Assembly (NCBI GenBank): GCA_017985015.1
Contig: JAGNYI010000007.1
Coordinates: 33,395-97,394 of the forward strand
Source: Giesbergeria sp.
Lineage (GTDB): Bacteria > Pseudomonadota > Gammaproteobacteria > Burkholderiales > Burkholderiaceae_C
Length of the DNA stretch: 64,000 nucleotides
Direction of reading: 5' to 3'
The number at the start of each line of letters is the position of its first letter. Position 1 is the first letter of the stretch. This document shows, piece after piece, positions 51,451 through 60,500 of this stretch. Made by a program: the position numbers and the translations under genes. The notes beneath the pieces are model-generated. The model saw only the letters and a list, made by a program, of their open reading frames with translations, had not been told where the DNA came from and searched no databases.

Positions 51451-52188
51451 ATGAGTATCTCCACCCACTACACGGTCGAACAAGAACAGGCCTGGAACAG
51501 CCGCCAACTCGAGGTCTCCGTGGCCGCACCGCGCTTTCATGTCTGGACGTACGCGACCCCCACCGTCGTGCTGGGCTGCTCGCAGCGGGCACTACACGCA
51601 GAAATTGCCTGCAAGCTGCCACAGGGGCTGGCGCTGGTGCAACGCCCCTCGGGCGGCGGCGCGGTGCTGACCGGGCCCTGGCTGGTGGGCGTATCGGTGG
51701 TGCTCCCCGTAGTCCACCCCTGGGTGCGCGGCGGCCTGGTGGACAGCTACCGCGAACTCGGCCGGCTGCACGCTGCTGTGCTGGCGGGCCTGGGCATCTC
51801 CTCCCGTGCCCTGCCGCCGGCCGAGGTTGCACAGGCCAACGCGGCTCTGGGCGCCAGCGTGGACTGGGCCTGCTACGGGAGCCTGGCCCCCTGGGAGCTG
51901 ATCGACGCGCGCGGCCGCAAGCTCGTCGGCCTGGCGCAGCGGCGCCAGCGCAACGGCATCCTGCTGGTCGCCGGCACGCTCATCCAGGTGCCCGACTGGC
52001 CCTTGCTGTGCACCGCTCTCGGACACCCCGAGGACGCGCCCGCCATGCGGCGGCGCACTGTGGCCTGCGAGGAGCTGACCGAGCGCCCACCCTCGGCGGC
52101 CGCACTCGTGGCGGGCCTGGAGCACGCGCTGGCGCTGGCCTTGCCGGACGCCGCCCGCCCGCAGCCGGCATCGGCTCACTTGGCGTAG
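51451..52188 (+). CDS. Lipoate-protein ligase A-like protein
   Basis: This 245-residue protein belongs to the BPL/LplA/LipB fold family. It has [13 protein letters not shown], a variant of the RRxSGGGAV lipoate loop, and [20 protein letters not shown], in which the catalytic lysine region is recognisable. It may attach lipoate or octanoate to E2 or GcvH proteins, or be an amidotransferase. The ATG at 51451 gives the natural start; the frame continues upstream into the DUF1850 gene. Its stop lies inside the 3' end of the convergent sbp gene, a 13-base overlap. Confidence 0.82.
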   Translation: MSISTHYTVEQEQAWNSRQLEVSVAAPRFHVWTYATPTVVLGCSQRALHAEIACKLPQGLALVQRPSGGGAVLTGPWLVGVSVVLPVVHPWVRGGLVDSYRELGRLHAAVLAGLGISSRALPPAEVAQANAALGASVDWACYGSLAPWELIDARGRKLVGLAQRRQRNGILLVAGTLIQVPDWPLLCTALGHPEDAPAMRRRTVACEELTERPPSAAALVAGLEHALALALPDAARPQPASAHLA

Positions 52189-53195
52189 ATGCGGTCAAAG
52201 CTGGCGCCATCGGCAAAATGCTCTTTCGACGCCTTGACCCAGCCGCCAAAGGCTTCGTCGATGGAGAACAGGCGCAGCGCCGGAAACTGTTTGGCGTACT
52301 TGGCCTGGGCGGCGGGCGACACCGCCGGCCGGTAGAAATGCTTGCCTGCGAGGTCCTGGCCTTCTTCGGAATACAGGTACTTCACGTAGGCCTCGGCTGC
52401 GGCCCGCGTGCCCTTCTTGTCCACCACCTTGTCCACCACCGTGACCGCCGGCTCGGCCAGGATGCTGATTGAGGGCAGGACGATTTCCACCTGATCGCCG
52501 AACTCCTTCTTCAGCAGGTGCGCCTCGTTTTCCCAGGAAATGAACACATCGCCCTGGGCGCGCTGGGCGAACGTGACGGAGGAGCCGCGCGCGCCCGAGT
52601 CAAGCACCGGCACATTGGCAAACAGCTTGCGGATGAAGGCCTCGGCCTGGGCATCGCTGCCATATTTGCGGCGGGCGAATTCCCATGCCGCCAGGTAGTT
52701 CCAACGCGCCCCGCCCGAGGTCTTGGGGTTGGGCGTGATCACGTTGACGCCTGGCTTGATCAGGTCGTCCCAATCGCGGATGCCCTTGGGGTTGCCCTGG
52801 CGCACCACCAGCACGATGGTCGAGGTGTAGGGAGAAGCGTTGTGCGGCAGGCGCTGCTGCCAGTTTGCGGGGATCAGCTTGCCCACGGTGCGCAGCGCCT
52901 CGGTGTCCCAGGCGAGCGCGAGCGTGGCCACGTCGGCCTCCAGCCCATCGATGATGGAGCGCGCCTGCTTGCCCGAGCCCCCGTGCGACTGTTTGAGGGT
53001 GAGTTCCTGCCCGGTCTGCGCCTTCCAGTAGCGGGCGAAGGCGCGGTTGAAATCGACGTAGAACTCGCGCGTCGGGTCGTAGGAGACATTCAGCAAGGTG
53101 AGACCCTGCGCACGCGCCGGCCCCGACGCTGCGGCAAAGCCGCCGGCAAGGGCCAGGGTCAAAGGAATCTTGATAAAGTGGCGCCGATTTCGCAT
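52176..53195 (-). CDS. sbp: Sulfate/thiosulfate ABC transporter substrate-binding protein
   Basis: This 339-residue periplasmic protein has a signal peptide ending near GPARAQG and the family signature [17 protein letters not shown]. Further marks are [17 protein letters not shown] and [16 protein letters not shown], the oxyanion-binding loops. It feeds sulfate to a CysTWA importer, whose genes are not in this window. The product would supply the cys operon 2.5 kb away. Its 3' end overlaps the lipoate-ligase-like gene convergently. The promoter should lie in the AT-rich 53196-53328 gap shared with yggX. Confidence 0.95.
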   Translation of the reverse strand: MRNRRHFIKIPLTLALAGGFAAASGPARAQGLTLLNVSYDPTREFYVDFNRAFARYWKAQTGQELTLKQSHGGSGKQARSIIDGLEADVATLALAWDTEALRTVGKLIPANWQQRLPHNASPYTSTIVLVVRQGNPKGIRDWDDLIKPGVNVITPNPKTSGGARWNYLAAWEFARRKYGSDAQAEAFIRKLFANVPVLDSGARGSSVTFAQRAQGDVFISWENEAHLLKKEFGDQVEIVLPSISILAEPAVTVVDKVVDKKGTRAAAEAYVKYLYSEEGQDLAGKHFYRPAVSPAAQAKYAKQFPALRLFSIDEAFGGWVKASKEHFADGASFDRIYAK

Positions 53196-53328
53196 GGAGA
53201 ACCTTGAAGTAGTTGAGCGCGGTATCCGTCACCGCTGAACGCATTCTTGAGAACCTCTTTAAAAACTGGAACGAATAAAATTTCATTTTTTAATGCGTAT
53301 AGATACATAACCAATCGATAAGGACCCT

Positions 53329-53601
53329 ATGGCACGCATGGTTAACTGCATCAAGCTCGGCAAGGAAGCCGAAGGACTTGATTTCCCGCCCTACCCCGGC
53401 GAACTCGGCAAACGCCTGTGGCAAAGCGTCAGCAAGGAGGCCTGGGCCGCGTGGCTCAAGCACCAGACCATGCTGGTCAACGAGAACCGGCTGAACCTGG
53501 CCGACGCCCGGGCGCGCCAGTACCTGGCGCGCCAGATGGAGCAGCATTTCTTTGGCGGCGGCGCCGATGCCGTACAGGGCTACGTCCCGCCGAGCGCTTG
53601 A
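53329..53601 (+). CDS. yggX: Fe(2+)-trafficking protein YggX
   Basis: This 90-residue protein begins [20 protein letters not shown] and keeps [11 protein letters not shown] and [15 protein letters not shown], standard YggX features with a conserved Cys7. It protects iron-sulfur clusters from oxidative damage in the cytosol. It is divergent from sbp and followed by an intrinsic terminator. Its placement next to iron-sulfur-dependent sulfur genes is suggestive only. Confidence 0.95.
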   Translation: MARMVNCIKLGKEAEGLDFPPYPGELGKRLWQSVSKEAWAAWLKHQTMLVNENRLNLADARARQYLARQMEQHFFGGGADAVQGYVPPSA

Positions 53602-53624
53602 AGCACCGCTGCGGCACGCACCCC

Positions 53625-53647
53625 GGCGCCCTGTGAGGCGCCTTTTT
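53625..53647 (+). terminator. Intrinsic terminator of yggX
   Basis: GGCGCC (53625-53630), a 6-base loop and GGCGCC (53637-53642) are followed by TTTTT. It ends 23-46 bases after the yggX stop and just before mnmC. Confidence 0.8.
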
Positions 53648-53661
53648 CATTGGCGCATCGC

Positions 53662-55602
53662 ATGACCACCCAAGACATCGCCTGGCTGCCCGACGGCACG
53701 CCCTACAGCCAGCGCTTTGGCGACCGCTACCAGAGTGAACAGGCGCTGGCCCAGGCACGCGAGGTCTTTCTGCACGGCTGCGGCCTGCCCCTGGCCTGGG
53801 CCGGGGCGGCGCAGTGGCGCATCCTGGAAACCGGCTTTGGCTTTGGGCTGAACTTTCTTGCCACCTGGGCCGCCTGGCGCGCAGACCCCGAACGCCCGCG
53901 CCTGCTGCATTTCGTCTCACTTGAAGCCTGGCCGGTGTCGGCCGCCGATCTGTTGCGCGCCGCCGCACGCTACCCCGAACTGCTGCCGCTGGCACAGGAA
54001 CTGCAGGCCCAGTACTGGGGCCTGCTGCCCGGCGTGCACCGCCTGTGGTTCGAGGGCGGCCGGGTGCTGCTGACCTTGTGCATTGGCGACGCGCAGGCGC
54101 TGCTGCGCCAGCAGCGCTGGGACGTGGACGCGGTCTACCTTGATGGTTTCAGCCCGCAGTGCAACCCCGAGCTCTGGAACGCGCACACCCTCAAGGCCGT
54201 GGCGCGCTGCTGCCACCGGGGCACGCGCCTGGCCACCTGGACCGTGGCGCGCGCCGTGCGCGATGCGCTCGTGCAATGCGGCTTCACGGTCGAGAAGGTG
54301 CCGGGCGCACTTCCAAAGCGCGACAAGCTCTGCGCCACCTTCGACCCGGCCTGGGAGCCGCGCGCCCGCCGCACGGCCGAGCCCGCAGCCGCGCCGCCGA
54401 AGCCGGCGCGCTGCATCGTGATCGGGGCCGGCCTGGCGGGCGCTGCCAGCGCCGCCAGCCTGGCGCGGCGCGGCTGGAGCGTGCGGGTGCTGGACGCCGC
54501 CGACGCCCCCGCGAGCGGCGCCTCGGGCCTGCCGGCCGGCGTGTTCGCGCCGCATCTCTCGCCCGACGACAACCTCTTCTCGCGCGTCTCGCGCAGCGGC
54601 GTGCGCGCCATGCTGCAGCAATCAGCGCAGTTGCTGCAGGCCGGGGTGGACTGGAGCCCGAGCGGCGTACTGGAAAGCCGCCCGGCCACGCACCTGGGCC
54701 TGCCCGCAGACTGGCACAGCGGCCCCGGAACCGAATGGAGCCAGCGCGCTGCGGCGGACCGCTTGCACCTGGCAGGCCTGGCGCCGCAGGCCACCGCCAT
54801 CTGGCACGCGCGCGCCGGCTGGGCGCGCCCGGCGCGGCTGGTGGCGGCGCTGCTCGGCGAGCCGGGCATTGCCTGGCAGGCTGGGGCCAACGTGGCGCGC
54901 CTGGAATGCGTGCCATCCAGCGCCAGCTCGTTCTGGAGGGCGCTGGACGCCCAAGGCCGCACGCTCGCCGAAGCCGAACTGGTGGTGCTTGCCGCAGGCC
55001 CGGCCTGCAACGCGCTGCTGGCGGGCTTGTCGGCGCCACCCTTGCCACTGCAATCGGTGCGCGGCCAGCTCTCCTGGGGGGTGCAAGGCGCCGAGGCGCG
55101 CAGCCTGCCCGCTTTTCCCGTCAACGGCCACGGCGCGCTGGTGGCCCAGGTGCCGCTGGCCGGCGGCGGCCACGCCTGGCACGCCGGTTCGACCTTCGAG
55201 CGCGATGTGGCGCAGCTGCCGCTCTCGCCCGAGGAGCGCGCCGCCGCCCATGCACGCAACTGGCAGCACCTGGCGGAACTGCTGCCCGGCTCCGCCGCCA
55301 CCCTGCAAGCGGCGTTTGACCCGGCCGCGTGCGACGCGCCCGGCGCCGTGCAGGCCTGGGCCGGCGTGCGCTGCACGGCGCACGACCGGCTGCCCATCGT
55401 CGGCCCGGTGAACGCCGCTGCCTTGCCCGGCCTATGGGTCTGCACCGCCATGGGCGCGCGCGGGCTGACGCGGGCCGTGCTGTGCGGCGAACTGCTGGCG
55501 GCGCAGCTCCACGGCGAACCCCTGCCATTGGAGACACGGCTTGCACGCGCGATGTCCAGCGAGCGGTGTCTGCCCGAGACGGCCCAGATCCCATCTCACT
55601 GA
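53662..55602 (+). CDS. mnmC: Bifunctional tRNA modification enzyme MnmC
   Basis: This 646-residue enzyme makes mnm5s2U34 in tRNA. The N-terminal methyltransferase half has ILETGFGFGLNFLATW and DAVYLDGFSPQCNPELW. The C-terminal FAD half begins near residue 250 with CIVIGAGLAGAASAASLARR and has SGASGLPAGVFAPHLS and a late MGARGLTRA. The ATG at 53662 (MTTQDIAWLPDGTPYS) is preferred over a TTG four codons earlier. It runs alone between the yggX terminator and the sulfur operon. Confidence 0.96.
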   Translation: MTTQDIAWLPDGTPYSQRFGDRYQSEQALAQAREVFLHGCGLPLAWAGAAQWRILETGFGFGLNFLATWAAWRADPERPRLLHFVSLEAWPVSAADLLRAAARYPELLPLAQELQAQYWGLLPGVHRLWFEGGRVLLTLCIGDAQALLRQQRWDVDAVYLDGFSPQCNPELWNAHTLKAVARCCHRGTRLATWTVARAVRDALVQCGFTVEKVPGALPKRDKLCATFDPAWEPRARRTAEPAAAPPKPARCIVIGAGLAGAASAASLARRGWSVRVLDAADAPASGASGLPAGVFAPHLSPDDNLFSRVSRSGVRAMLQQSAQLLQAGVDWSPSGVLESRPATHLGLPADWHSGPGTEWSQRAAADRLHLAGLAPQATAIWHARAGWARPARLVAALLGEPGIAWQAGANVARLECVPSSASSFWRALDAQGRTLAEAELVVLAAGPACNALLAGLSAPPLPLQSVRGQLSWGVQGAEARSLPAFPVNGHGALVAQVPLAGGGHAWHAGSTFERDVAQLPLSPEERAAAHARNWQHLAELLPGSAATLQAAFDPAACDAPGAVQAWAGVRCTAHDRLPIVGPVNAAALPGLWVCTAMGARGLTRAVLCGELLAAQLHGEPLPLETRLARAMSSERCLPETAQIPSH

Positions 55603-55682
55603 AATTGATATAAGCTTATTGGAATATGGGAAGCACCAAATAGTCGTTTGGTTTTATATGAACGCCCCCTAGAGTGGCGTCC

Positions 55683-56486
55683 ATGCCCGATTTTGCGTTC
55701 ATTCTTGCCGGTTTCCTGGTTGGCCTCATCGTCGGCCTGACGGGCGTGGGCGGCGGCTCACTGATGACGCCGGTGCTGATCTTTTTCTTCGGCTTCAAGC
55801 CGCACCTGGCCATTGGCACCGACCTGTTGTTTGCCGCCTTCACCAAACTGGGCGGCACGGTGAGCATGGCGCGCCAACATCTGGTTCCCTGGAAGGCTGT
55901 GGCTCTGCTGTGCGCCGGCAGCATTCCCGCCGCACTCGGCTCGCTGTGGATGCTGCAGCGCCTGGGGCCCACCAGCGAGCATGTGCAGCACCTCATGACC
56001 AGCACCCTGGGCTTTGCCCTGCTGCTGACCGCTGCGGCCATGCTCTACAAGGTGCTGGCCTTCTCGGCGCAGCGCCAGGCTGCGGAGCAGGCCGCGCGCC
56101 AGTCCAGCGGTGCGGCCGCTACCCAGCCGCGCCACTGGAGCCTGCCCATCCTGCTCGGCGCCGTGATCGGGACCCTCGTCACCTTCACTTCTGTGGGTGC
56201 GGGTGCCATTGGCGTCACGGTCCTGCTGCTCGTCTTTCCGCATTTGCCGCTGCCGCGCATCGTTGCCGCCGACATTGCCTATGCCGTGCCGCTGACGCTC
56301 GTCGCGGGCCTGGGCCACGCCTCACTCGGCTCGGTCGACTGGGCTTTGCTGGCGCAGTTGCTGGCAGGTTCGCTCCCTGGAATTTGGCTCGGATCGCGGC
56401 TGGTGTCGCGCACGCCCGAGCGCCTCATCCGCTCTGGCCTGTCGCTGCTGCTCGCGTGGGCCGGCGCCAAACTGGTTTTGATTTAA
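55683..56486 (+). CDS. TSUP/TauE-SafE family permease
   Basis: This 267-residue membrane protein has the TSUP repeats (GLIVGLTGVGGGSLMTPVL; GTLVTFTSVGAGAIGVTVLL) and about eight hydrophobic segments. TSUP members export or import sulfite, sulfonates or sulfate. As first gene of the assimilatory sulfate operon it may handle sulfite or sulfate. A GTG three codons upstream is an alternative start. The region before it (ATAAGCTTATTGGAATATGG) is AT-rich and probably contains the operon promoter; a CysB site is likely but not recognisable with certainty. Confidence 0.85.
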   Translation: MPDFAFILAGFLVGLIVGLTGVGGGSLMTPVLIFFFGFKPHLAIGTDLLFAAFTKLGGTVSMARQHLVPWKAVALLCAGSIPAALGSLWMLQRLGPTSEHVQHLMTSTLGFALLLTAAAMLYKVLAFSAQRQAAEQAARQSSGAAATQPRHWSLPILLGAVIGTLVTFTSVGAGAIGVTVLLLVFPHLPLPRIVAADIAYAVPLTLVAGLGHASLGSVDWALLAQLLAGSLPGIWLGSRLVSRTPERLIRSGLSLLLAWAGAKLVLI

Positions 56487-56500
56487 GAGATTCGTTGCCC

Positions 56501-58297
56501 ATGTACCAATACACCGACTTCGACAAGCAATTCGTCAAGCTGCGCGCCCAGCAGTTCCGCGACCAACTCGAGCGCTGGGAGCGCGGTGAACTCACCGACG
56601 AGCAGCTCTTGCCCTTGCGCCTGCAAAACGGCTGGTACATCCAGCGCTACGCCCCCATGGCGCGCATTGCCGTGCCCTATGGCGAAATCAGCAGCACGCA
56701 GTTGCGCACGCTGGCGCATATTGCGCGCGAATACGACAAGCCCGCACCTGAACTGCTGGCGCATGCCCAGGCCACACAGGACGCCTTGCAGGACGCACAG
56801 CCCGGCGCGACGCTGCCCGCACCGCCGCTGCGCTATGGCTACGGCCACTTCACCACGCGCACCAACTGCCAGTTCAACTGGATTCCGCTGTCCCGCGCCG
56901 CCGACGTGATGGACCTGCTGGCCGGCGTGGGCATGCACGGCATCCAGACCAGCGGCAACGACATTCGCAACATCACCTGCGACGCGCTCGAAGGCATCGC
57001 CGCAGACGGCATCGTGGACTGCCGCCCGTTTGCCGAAATCACGCGCCAGTGGAGCTCACTGCACCCTGAATTCAGCTACCTGCCACGCAAGTTCAAGATT
57101 GCCTTCAACGGCGCCGCGGAAGACCGCGCCGCGATCGGCTGGTACGACATCGGCCTGCAGGCACGCCTGGCCGACGACGGCAGCGTGGGCTTCACCATGA
57201 AAGTGGGCGGCGGCATGGGCCGCACGCCGGTCATTGGCAGCGTGGTGCGCGAATTTTTGCCCTGGGACCAGCTGCTCAACTACATCGAAGCCGTGGTGCG
57301 CACCTACAACAGCTATGGCCGGCGCGACAACAAGTGGAAGGCGCGCATCAAGATTCTGGTCAAGAGCGAAGGCCAGAAATTCATCGACGCGGTGGAGAAG
57401 GAATACAAGGCCATCGTCGAGCTCGATGGCGCGCCACACACCATCACGCAAGCCGAACTCGACCGCGTCAGCAGCCACTTTGTGCTGCCTGAACTCAAGG
57501 CGGCGAACTTGCCTTCCAAGGTCAGCCCGCAAGGCCAGCTCTACCAGCGCTGGTTGCAGCAGAACGTGCGCGGCCACAAGCTGCCTGGCCTCAAGACCGT
57601 GACCTTGTCGTTCAAGCGCCCGGGGTCTAACACGGGCGATGCCGACGCTGACACCCTGAACGCTTTGGCCCAACTGGCCGAACAGTTCAGCGCTGCCGAA
57701 GCACGCCTGACACACGAGCAAAACCTGATGCTGCCCTGGGTGCACGAGAGCGACCTGCCCGCGCTGTACGAAGCGGCCCGCGCGCTCGGCCTGGCCCAGC
57801 CCAACATTGGCCTGCTGACCGACATGATCATCTGCCCCGGCGGTGATTTTTGCTCGCTCGCCAACGCGCGCTCGCTGCACATTGGCGCCGCCATCACCGA
57901 GCGCTACCAAGATCTGGACGAGCTGTTCGACCTGGGCCCCATCGACCTGCACATGAGCGGCTGCATCAACTCCTGCGGCCACCACCACAGCGGGCACATC
58001 GGCATTCTGGGTGTCGATAAGGATGGCAAGGAGTGGTACCAGATTACGCTGGGCGGCGCCGACGGCTCCGAGCTTTCCGGCCCCGCCATCGGCGGCAAGG
58101 TGGTCGGGCCCTCATTCACGGCCGCTGAGGTGCCCGACGTGATTGAGGCACTGCTTGCCACTTTCCGCACGCTGCGCAAACCGGGCGAGTTTTTCATTGA
58201 CGCGCTGCGCCGCGTCGGCCACGACCCTTTCAAGCAGGCGGCCGACAGCGCACGCCGCCCCAAGGCCGACCAGGAATCCCTGGCTGAGCAGAACTGA
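56501..58297 (+). CDS. Nitrite/sulfite reductase (sirohaem, assimilatory)
   Basis: This 598-residue ferredoxin- or NADPH-linked hemoprotein reduces sulfite to sulfide. It has the two-repeat fold with GHFTTRTNCQFNWIPL early. The sirohaem/4Fe-4S cysteines are in CPGGDFC and GCINSCGHHHSGH. Length fits the CysI/NirA superfamily. Context in the cys operon favours sulfite over nitrite. The frame extends far upstream into the TSUP gene; the ATG at 56501, 14 bases after the TSUP stop, is chosen. No flavoprotein (CysJ) is adjacent; electrons may come from the ferredoxin and reductase encoded at 62523-64000. Confidence 0.92.
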   Translation: MYQYTDFDKQFVKLRAQQFRDQLERWERGELTDEQLLPLRLQNGWYIQRYAPMARIAVPYGEISSTQLRTLAHIAREYDKPAPELLAHAQATQDALQDAQPGATLPAPPLRYGYGHFTTRTNCQFNWIPLSRAADVMDLLAGVGMHGIQTSGNDIRNITCDALEGIAADGIVDCRPFAEITRQWSSLHPEFSYLPRKFKIAFNGAAEDRAAIGWYDIGLQARLADDGSVGFTMKVGGGMGRTPVIGSVVREFLPWDQLLNYIEAVVRTYNSYGRRDNKWKARIKILVKSEGQKFIDAVEKEYKAIVELDGAPHTITQAELDRVSSHFVLPELKAANLPSKVSPQGQLYQRWLQQNVRGHKLPGLKTVTLSFKRPGSNTGDADADTLNALAQLAEQFSAAEARLTHEQNLMLPWVHESDLPALYEAARALGLAQPNIGLLTDMIICPGGDFCSLANARSLHIGAAITERYQDLDELFDLGPIDLHMSGCINSCGHHHSGHIGILGVDKDGKEWYQITLGGADGSELSGPAIGGKVVGPSFTAAEVPDVIEALLATFRTLRKPGEFFIDALRRVGHDPFKQAADSARRPKADQESLAEQN

Positions 58298-58345
58298 ATA
58301 CTATGAAAATAATAGCTTCTAACGCCCTACCCATAAGCGCTGGGA
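58295..58345 (-). repeat. Dispersed palindromic repeat used as coding sequence (DUF934 gene)
   Basis: On the minus strand it reads CCCAGCGCTTATGGGTAG, GGCGTTAGAAGCTATTATTT. It overlaps the first 14 codons of the DUF934 gene (AATAATAGCTTCTAACGCC, then CATAAGCGCTGGG on the plus strand), so the element supplies the protein's N-terminus. Confidence 0.75.
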
Positions 58346-58710
58346 CCGGAAAAACCTTGAAACTTTCCAACGACGCAGACCTCGCGGCGCTGGCAGCCAG
58401 CGGCGCGCTCGAAGGCGTTGATCGCATCGAGTTGGACTTCCCCAAATTCACCGACGGCCGCGCCTACAGCCAGGCCCTGTTGCTGCGCCGGCGCTACCGC
58501 TTTGCAGGCGACATCCGCGCCATGGGCGATGTGCTGATCGACCAACTGGTGCACATGCACCGCAGCGGCTTCACCAGCGCCGTGCTGGCCGAAGGCGTGG
58601 ATGCTGCCGCCGCAGAGCGCCAGTTCGCCCGTTTCAGCGCGTTCTACCAAGGCGATGTGCACGAGCCGCGCCCGCTGTTTGCCCGCGAGGCGGCGCTGGA
58701 ATCTGCATGA
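58303..58710 (+). CDS. DUF934 protein of the sulfur operon
   Basis: This 135-residue protein has the DUF934 core (IELDFPKFTDGRAYSQALLLR; FAGDIRAMGDVLIDQL), a family found almost only between sulfite reductase and cysH in beta- and gamma-proteobacteria; function unproven. Its start is 5 bases after the sulfite reductase stop, and its stop overlaps cysH (ATGA). Codons 1-14 consist of the dispersed palindrome, which suggests that the original N-terminus was replaced or extended. An internal TTG at residue 19 is a possible alternative start. Confidence 0.9.
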   Translation: MKIIASNALPISAGTGKTLKLSNDADLAALAASGALEGVDRIELDFPKFTDGRAYSQALLLRRRYRFAGDIRAMGDVLIDQLVHMHRSGFTSAVLAEGVDAAAAERQFARFSAFYQGDVHEPRPLFAREAALESA

Positions 58711-59513
58711 ACAAGACTTCTGCCCTGAGCCCCTTGGCCGGTGCCGCCAAGGCCTCCGCGATTGCGCTGTACGCCAAGCCCTCCCCCGGCTACGCCGCCA
58801 AGCGCGCCGCGGCCGAAGCCCTGCTGCGGCGCGCCGCTGCCCTGGGCGCAGTCACGCAGGCCAACAGCCTGGGCGTAGAAGACATGGTCCTCACCGACAT
58901 GATTCGCCGCCTGCAACTGCCGATCAGCGTGTTTGTGCTCGAAACCGGGCGCCTGCACACCGAGACCCTGGCGCTGCTCGAGCGCACCCAGGCGCTTGAA
59001 GGCATCGAGGTGCAGGTGTTCCGCCCCAAGCAGGAGGCGGTGATCCAGTTCATCCGCACCCAGGGCCAGGACGCGATTTACAACAGCGTCGCCCAGCGCA
59101 AGCACTGCTGCGATATCCGCAAGATGGAGCCCCTGTCGCGCGCCCTGGCGGGAAAAAAAGGCTGGATCACCGGCCTGCGCCGCGAACAGTCGAACGCCCG
59201 GGCCGAAGTGCCCCAGGTGGACGAGAGCGAGCAGGCGAGCAAAGGCCTGACCAAGTTCAACCCGCTGGCCGACTGGACGCAGGGCGACGTCTGGCACTAC
59301 GTGCTTGAGAACCGCGTGGACTACAACCCGCTGCACGACCAGTTCTACCCCAGCATCGGCTGCGCACCCTGCACGCGGGCGGTGACGGTGGGCGAAGACT
59401 TCCGCTCGGGGCGCTGGTGGTGGGAGGATGAGGCGGCGAAAGAATGCGGCTTGCATGTCAAGAAGCCCACACCGGCTCAACCCCAGAAACACAACGAGGA
59501 AACCCCCGCATGA
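58707..59513 (+). CDS. cysH: Adenylyl-sulfate (APS) reductase
   Basis: This 268-residue enzyme reduces activated sulfate to sulfite. It carries the double-cysteine motifs KHCCDIRKMEPL and IGCAPCTRAV, which ligate a 4Fe-4S cluster and mark APS-reducing (not PAPS-reducing) enzymes. That fits the absence of an APS kinase in this operon. The PP-loop-like N-terminus (ANSLGVEDMVLTDMI) binds the nucleotide. The stop overlaps cysD (ATGA). Confidence 0.95.
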   Translation: MNKTSALSPLAGAAKASAIALYAKPSPGYAAKRAAAEALLRRAAALGAVTQANSLGVEDMVLTDMIRRLQLPISVFVLETGRLHTETLALLERTQALEGIEVQVFRPKQEAVIQFIRTQGQDAIYNSVAQRKHCCDIRKMEPLSRALAGKKGWITGLRREQSNARAEVPQVDESEQASKGLTKFNPLADWTQGDVWHYVLENRVDYNPLHDQFYPSIGCAPCTRAVTVGEDFRSGRWWWEDEAAKECGLHVKKPTPAQPQKHNEETPA

Positions 59514-60442
59514 CCGCCCGCGCAGAACCCCAGCTGCTCAGCCAGCTCAGCAACCGCCACCTCGACGCGCTGGAAGAAGAGACCATCTTCATCCTGCGCG
59601 AAGTGGCCGCCGCTTTCGAGCGCCCCACCCTGCTGTTCTCCGGCGGCAAGGATTCGCTGGTGATGCTCCGGTGTGCCGAAAAAGCCTTTGGCGTGGGCCG
59701 CATTCCCTATCCGCTCTTGATGATCGACACCGGCCACAACTTCCCTGAAGTGACGGCGTTTCGCGACCTGCGTTCCGGCGAGCTGGGCGCCAAGCTCATC
59801 GTGCGCAGCGTGGAAGATTCGATGGCACGCGGCACCGTGCGGCTGGCGCACCCCGGCGAGCCGCGCAATGTCCACCAGTCGGTGACGCTGCTCGAAGCCA
59901 TTGAAGAATTTCGCTTTGACGCGCTGATCGGCGGCGCGCGCCGCGACGAAGAAAAGGCCCGCGCCAAGGAACGCATTTTTTCGCACCGCGACAGCTTCGG
60001 CCAGTGGCAGCCCAAGGACCAGCGGCCCGAGCTGTGGACGCTGTTCAACACCCGCCTGGCGCCTGGCGAGCACTTTCGCGTCTTCCCCATCAGCAACTGG
60101 ACCGAGCTGGACGTGTGGCAGTACATCGAGCGCGAGCAGATTGCCCTGCCCTCGCTCTACTTCTCGCACCGCCGCCAAGTGGTGGACCGGCGCGGCATGC
60201 TGGTGCCCGTCACAGAGCTCACGCCGCCACGCGACGGCGAGCAGGTGCAAGAGCGCGACGTGCGCTTTCGCACCCTGGGCGACGTGACCTGCACCTGCCC
60301 GGTCGCCAGCCTGGCCGCCACGGCCGCCGACATCGTCATTGAGACCCTGGCCGCCGACATGAGCGAGCGCGGCGCCACCCGCATGGACGACCAGACCAGC
60401 GAAGCCTCGATGGAAAAGCGCAAGAAAGACGGGTATTTCTAA
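59510..60442 (+). CDS. cysD: Sulfate adenylyltransferase subunit 2
   Basis: This 310-residue ATP sulfurylase subunit has the PP-loop SGGKDSLVML near residue 45 and the family stretch IGGARRDEEKARAKERIFS. It adenylates sulfate together with CysN, at the expense of GTP hydrolysis. The ATG at 59510 overlaps the cysH stop, so the longer frame from 59444 is rejected. The stop TAA overlaps the cysN ATG (TAATG), showing strict coupling between the two subunits. Confidence 0.97.
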   Translation: MTARAEPQLLSQLSNRHLDALEEETIFILREVAAAFERPTLLFSGGKDSLVMLRCAEKAFGVGRIPYPLLMIDTGHNFPEVTAFRDLRSGELGAKLIVRSVEDSMARGTVRLAHPGEPRNVHQSVTLLEAIEEFRFDALIGGARRDEEKARAKERIFSHRDSFGQWQPKDQRPELWTLFNTRLAPGEHFRVFPISNWTELDVWQYIEREQIALPSLYFSHRRQVVDRRGMLVPVTELTPPRDGEQVQERDVRFRTLGDVTCTCPVASLAATAADIVIETLAADMSERGATRMDDQTSEASMEKRKKDGYF

Positions 60443-60500
60443 TGAATGCTACTCAAAATATAGCTGATCGCGCTTATTCAATAAGCGCTAGCGGCCAAAA
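60442..60500 (-). repeat. Dispersed palindromic repeat used as coding sequence (cysN)
   Basis: On the minus strand it reads GGCCGCTAGCGCTTATTGAA, TAAGCGCGATCAGCTATATT. On the plus strand CGCGCTTATTCAATAAGCGC forms the stem within codons 10-16 of cysN. It starts at the initiation codon of cysN. Confidence 0.85.
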
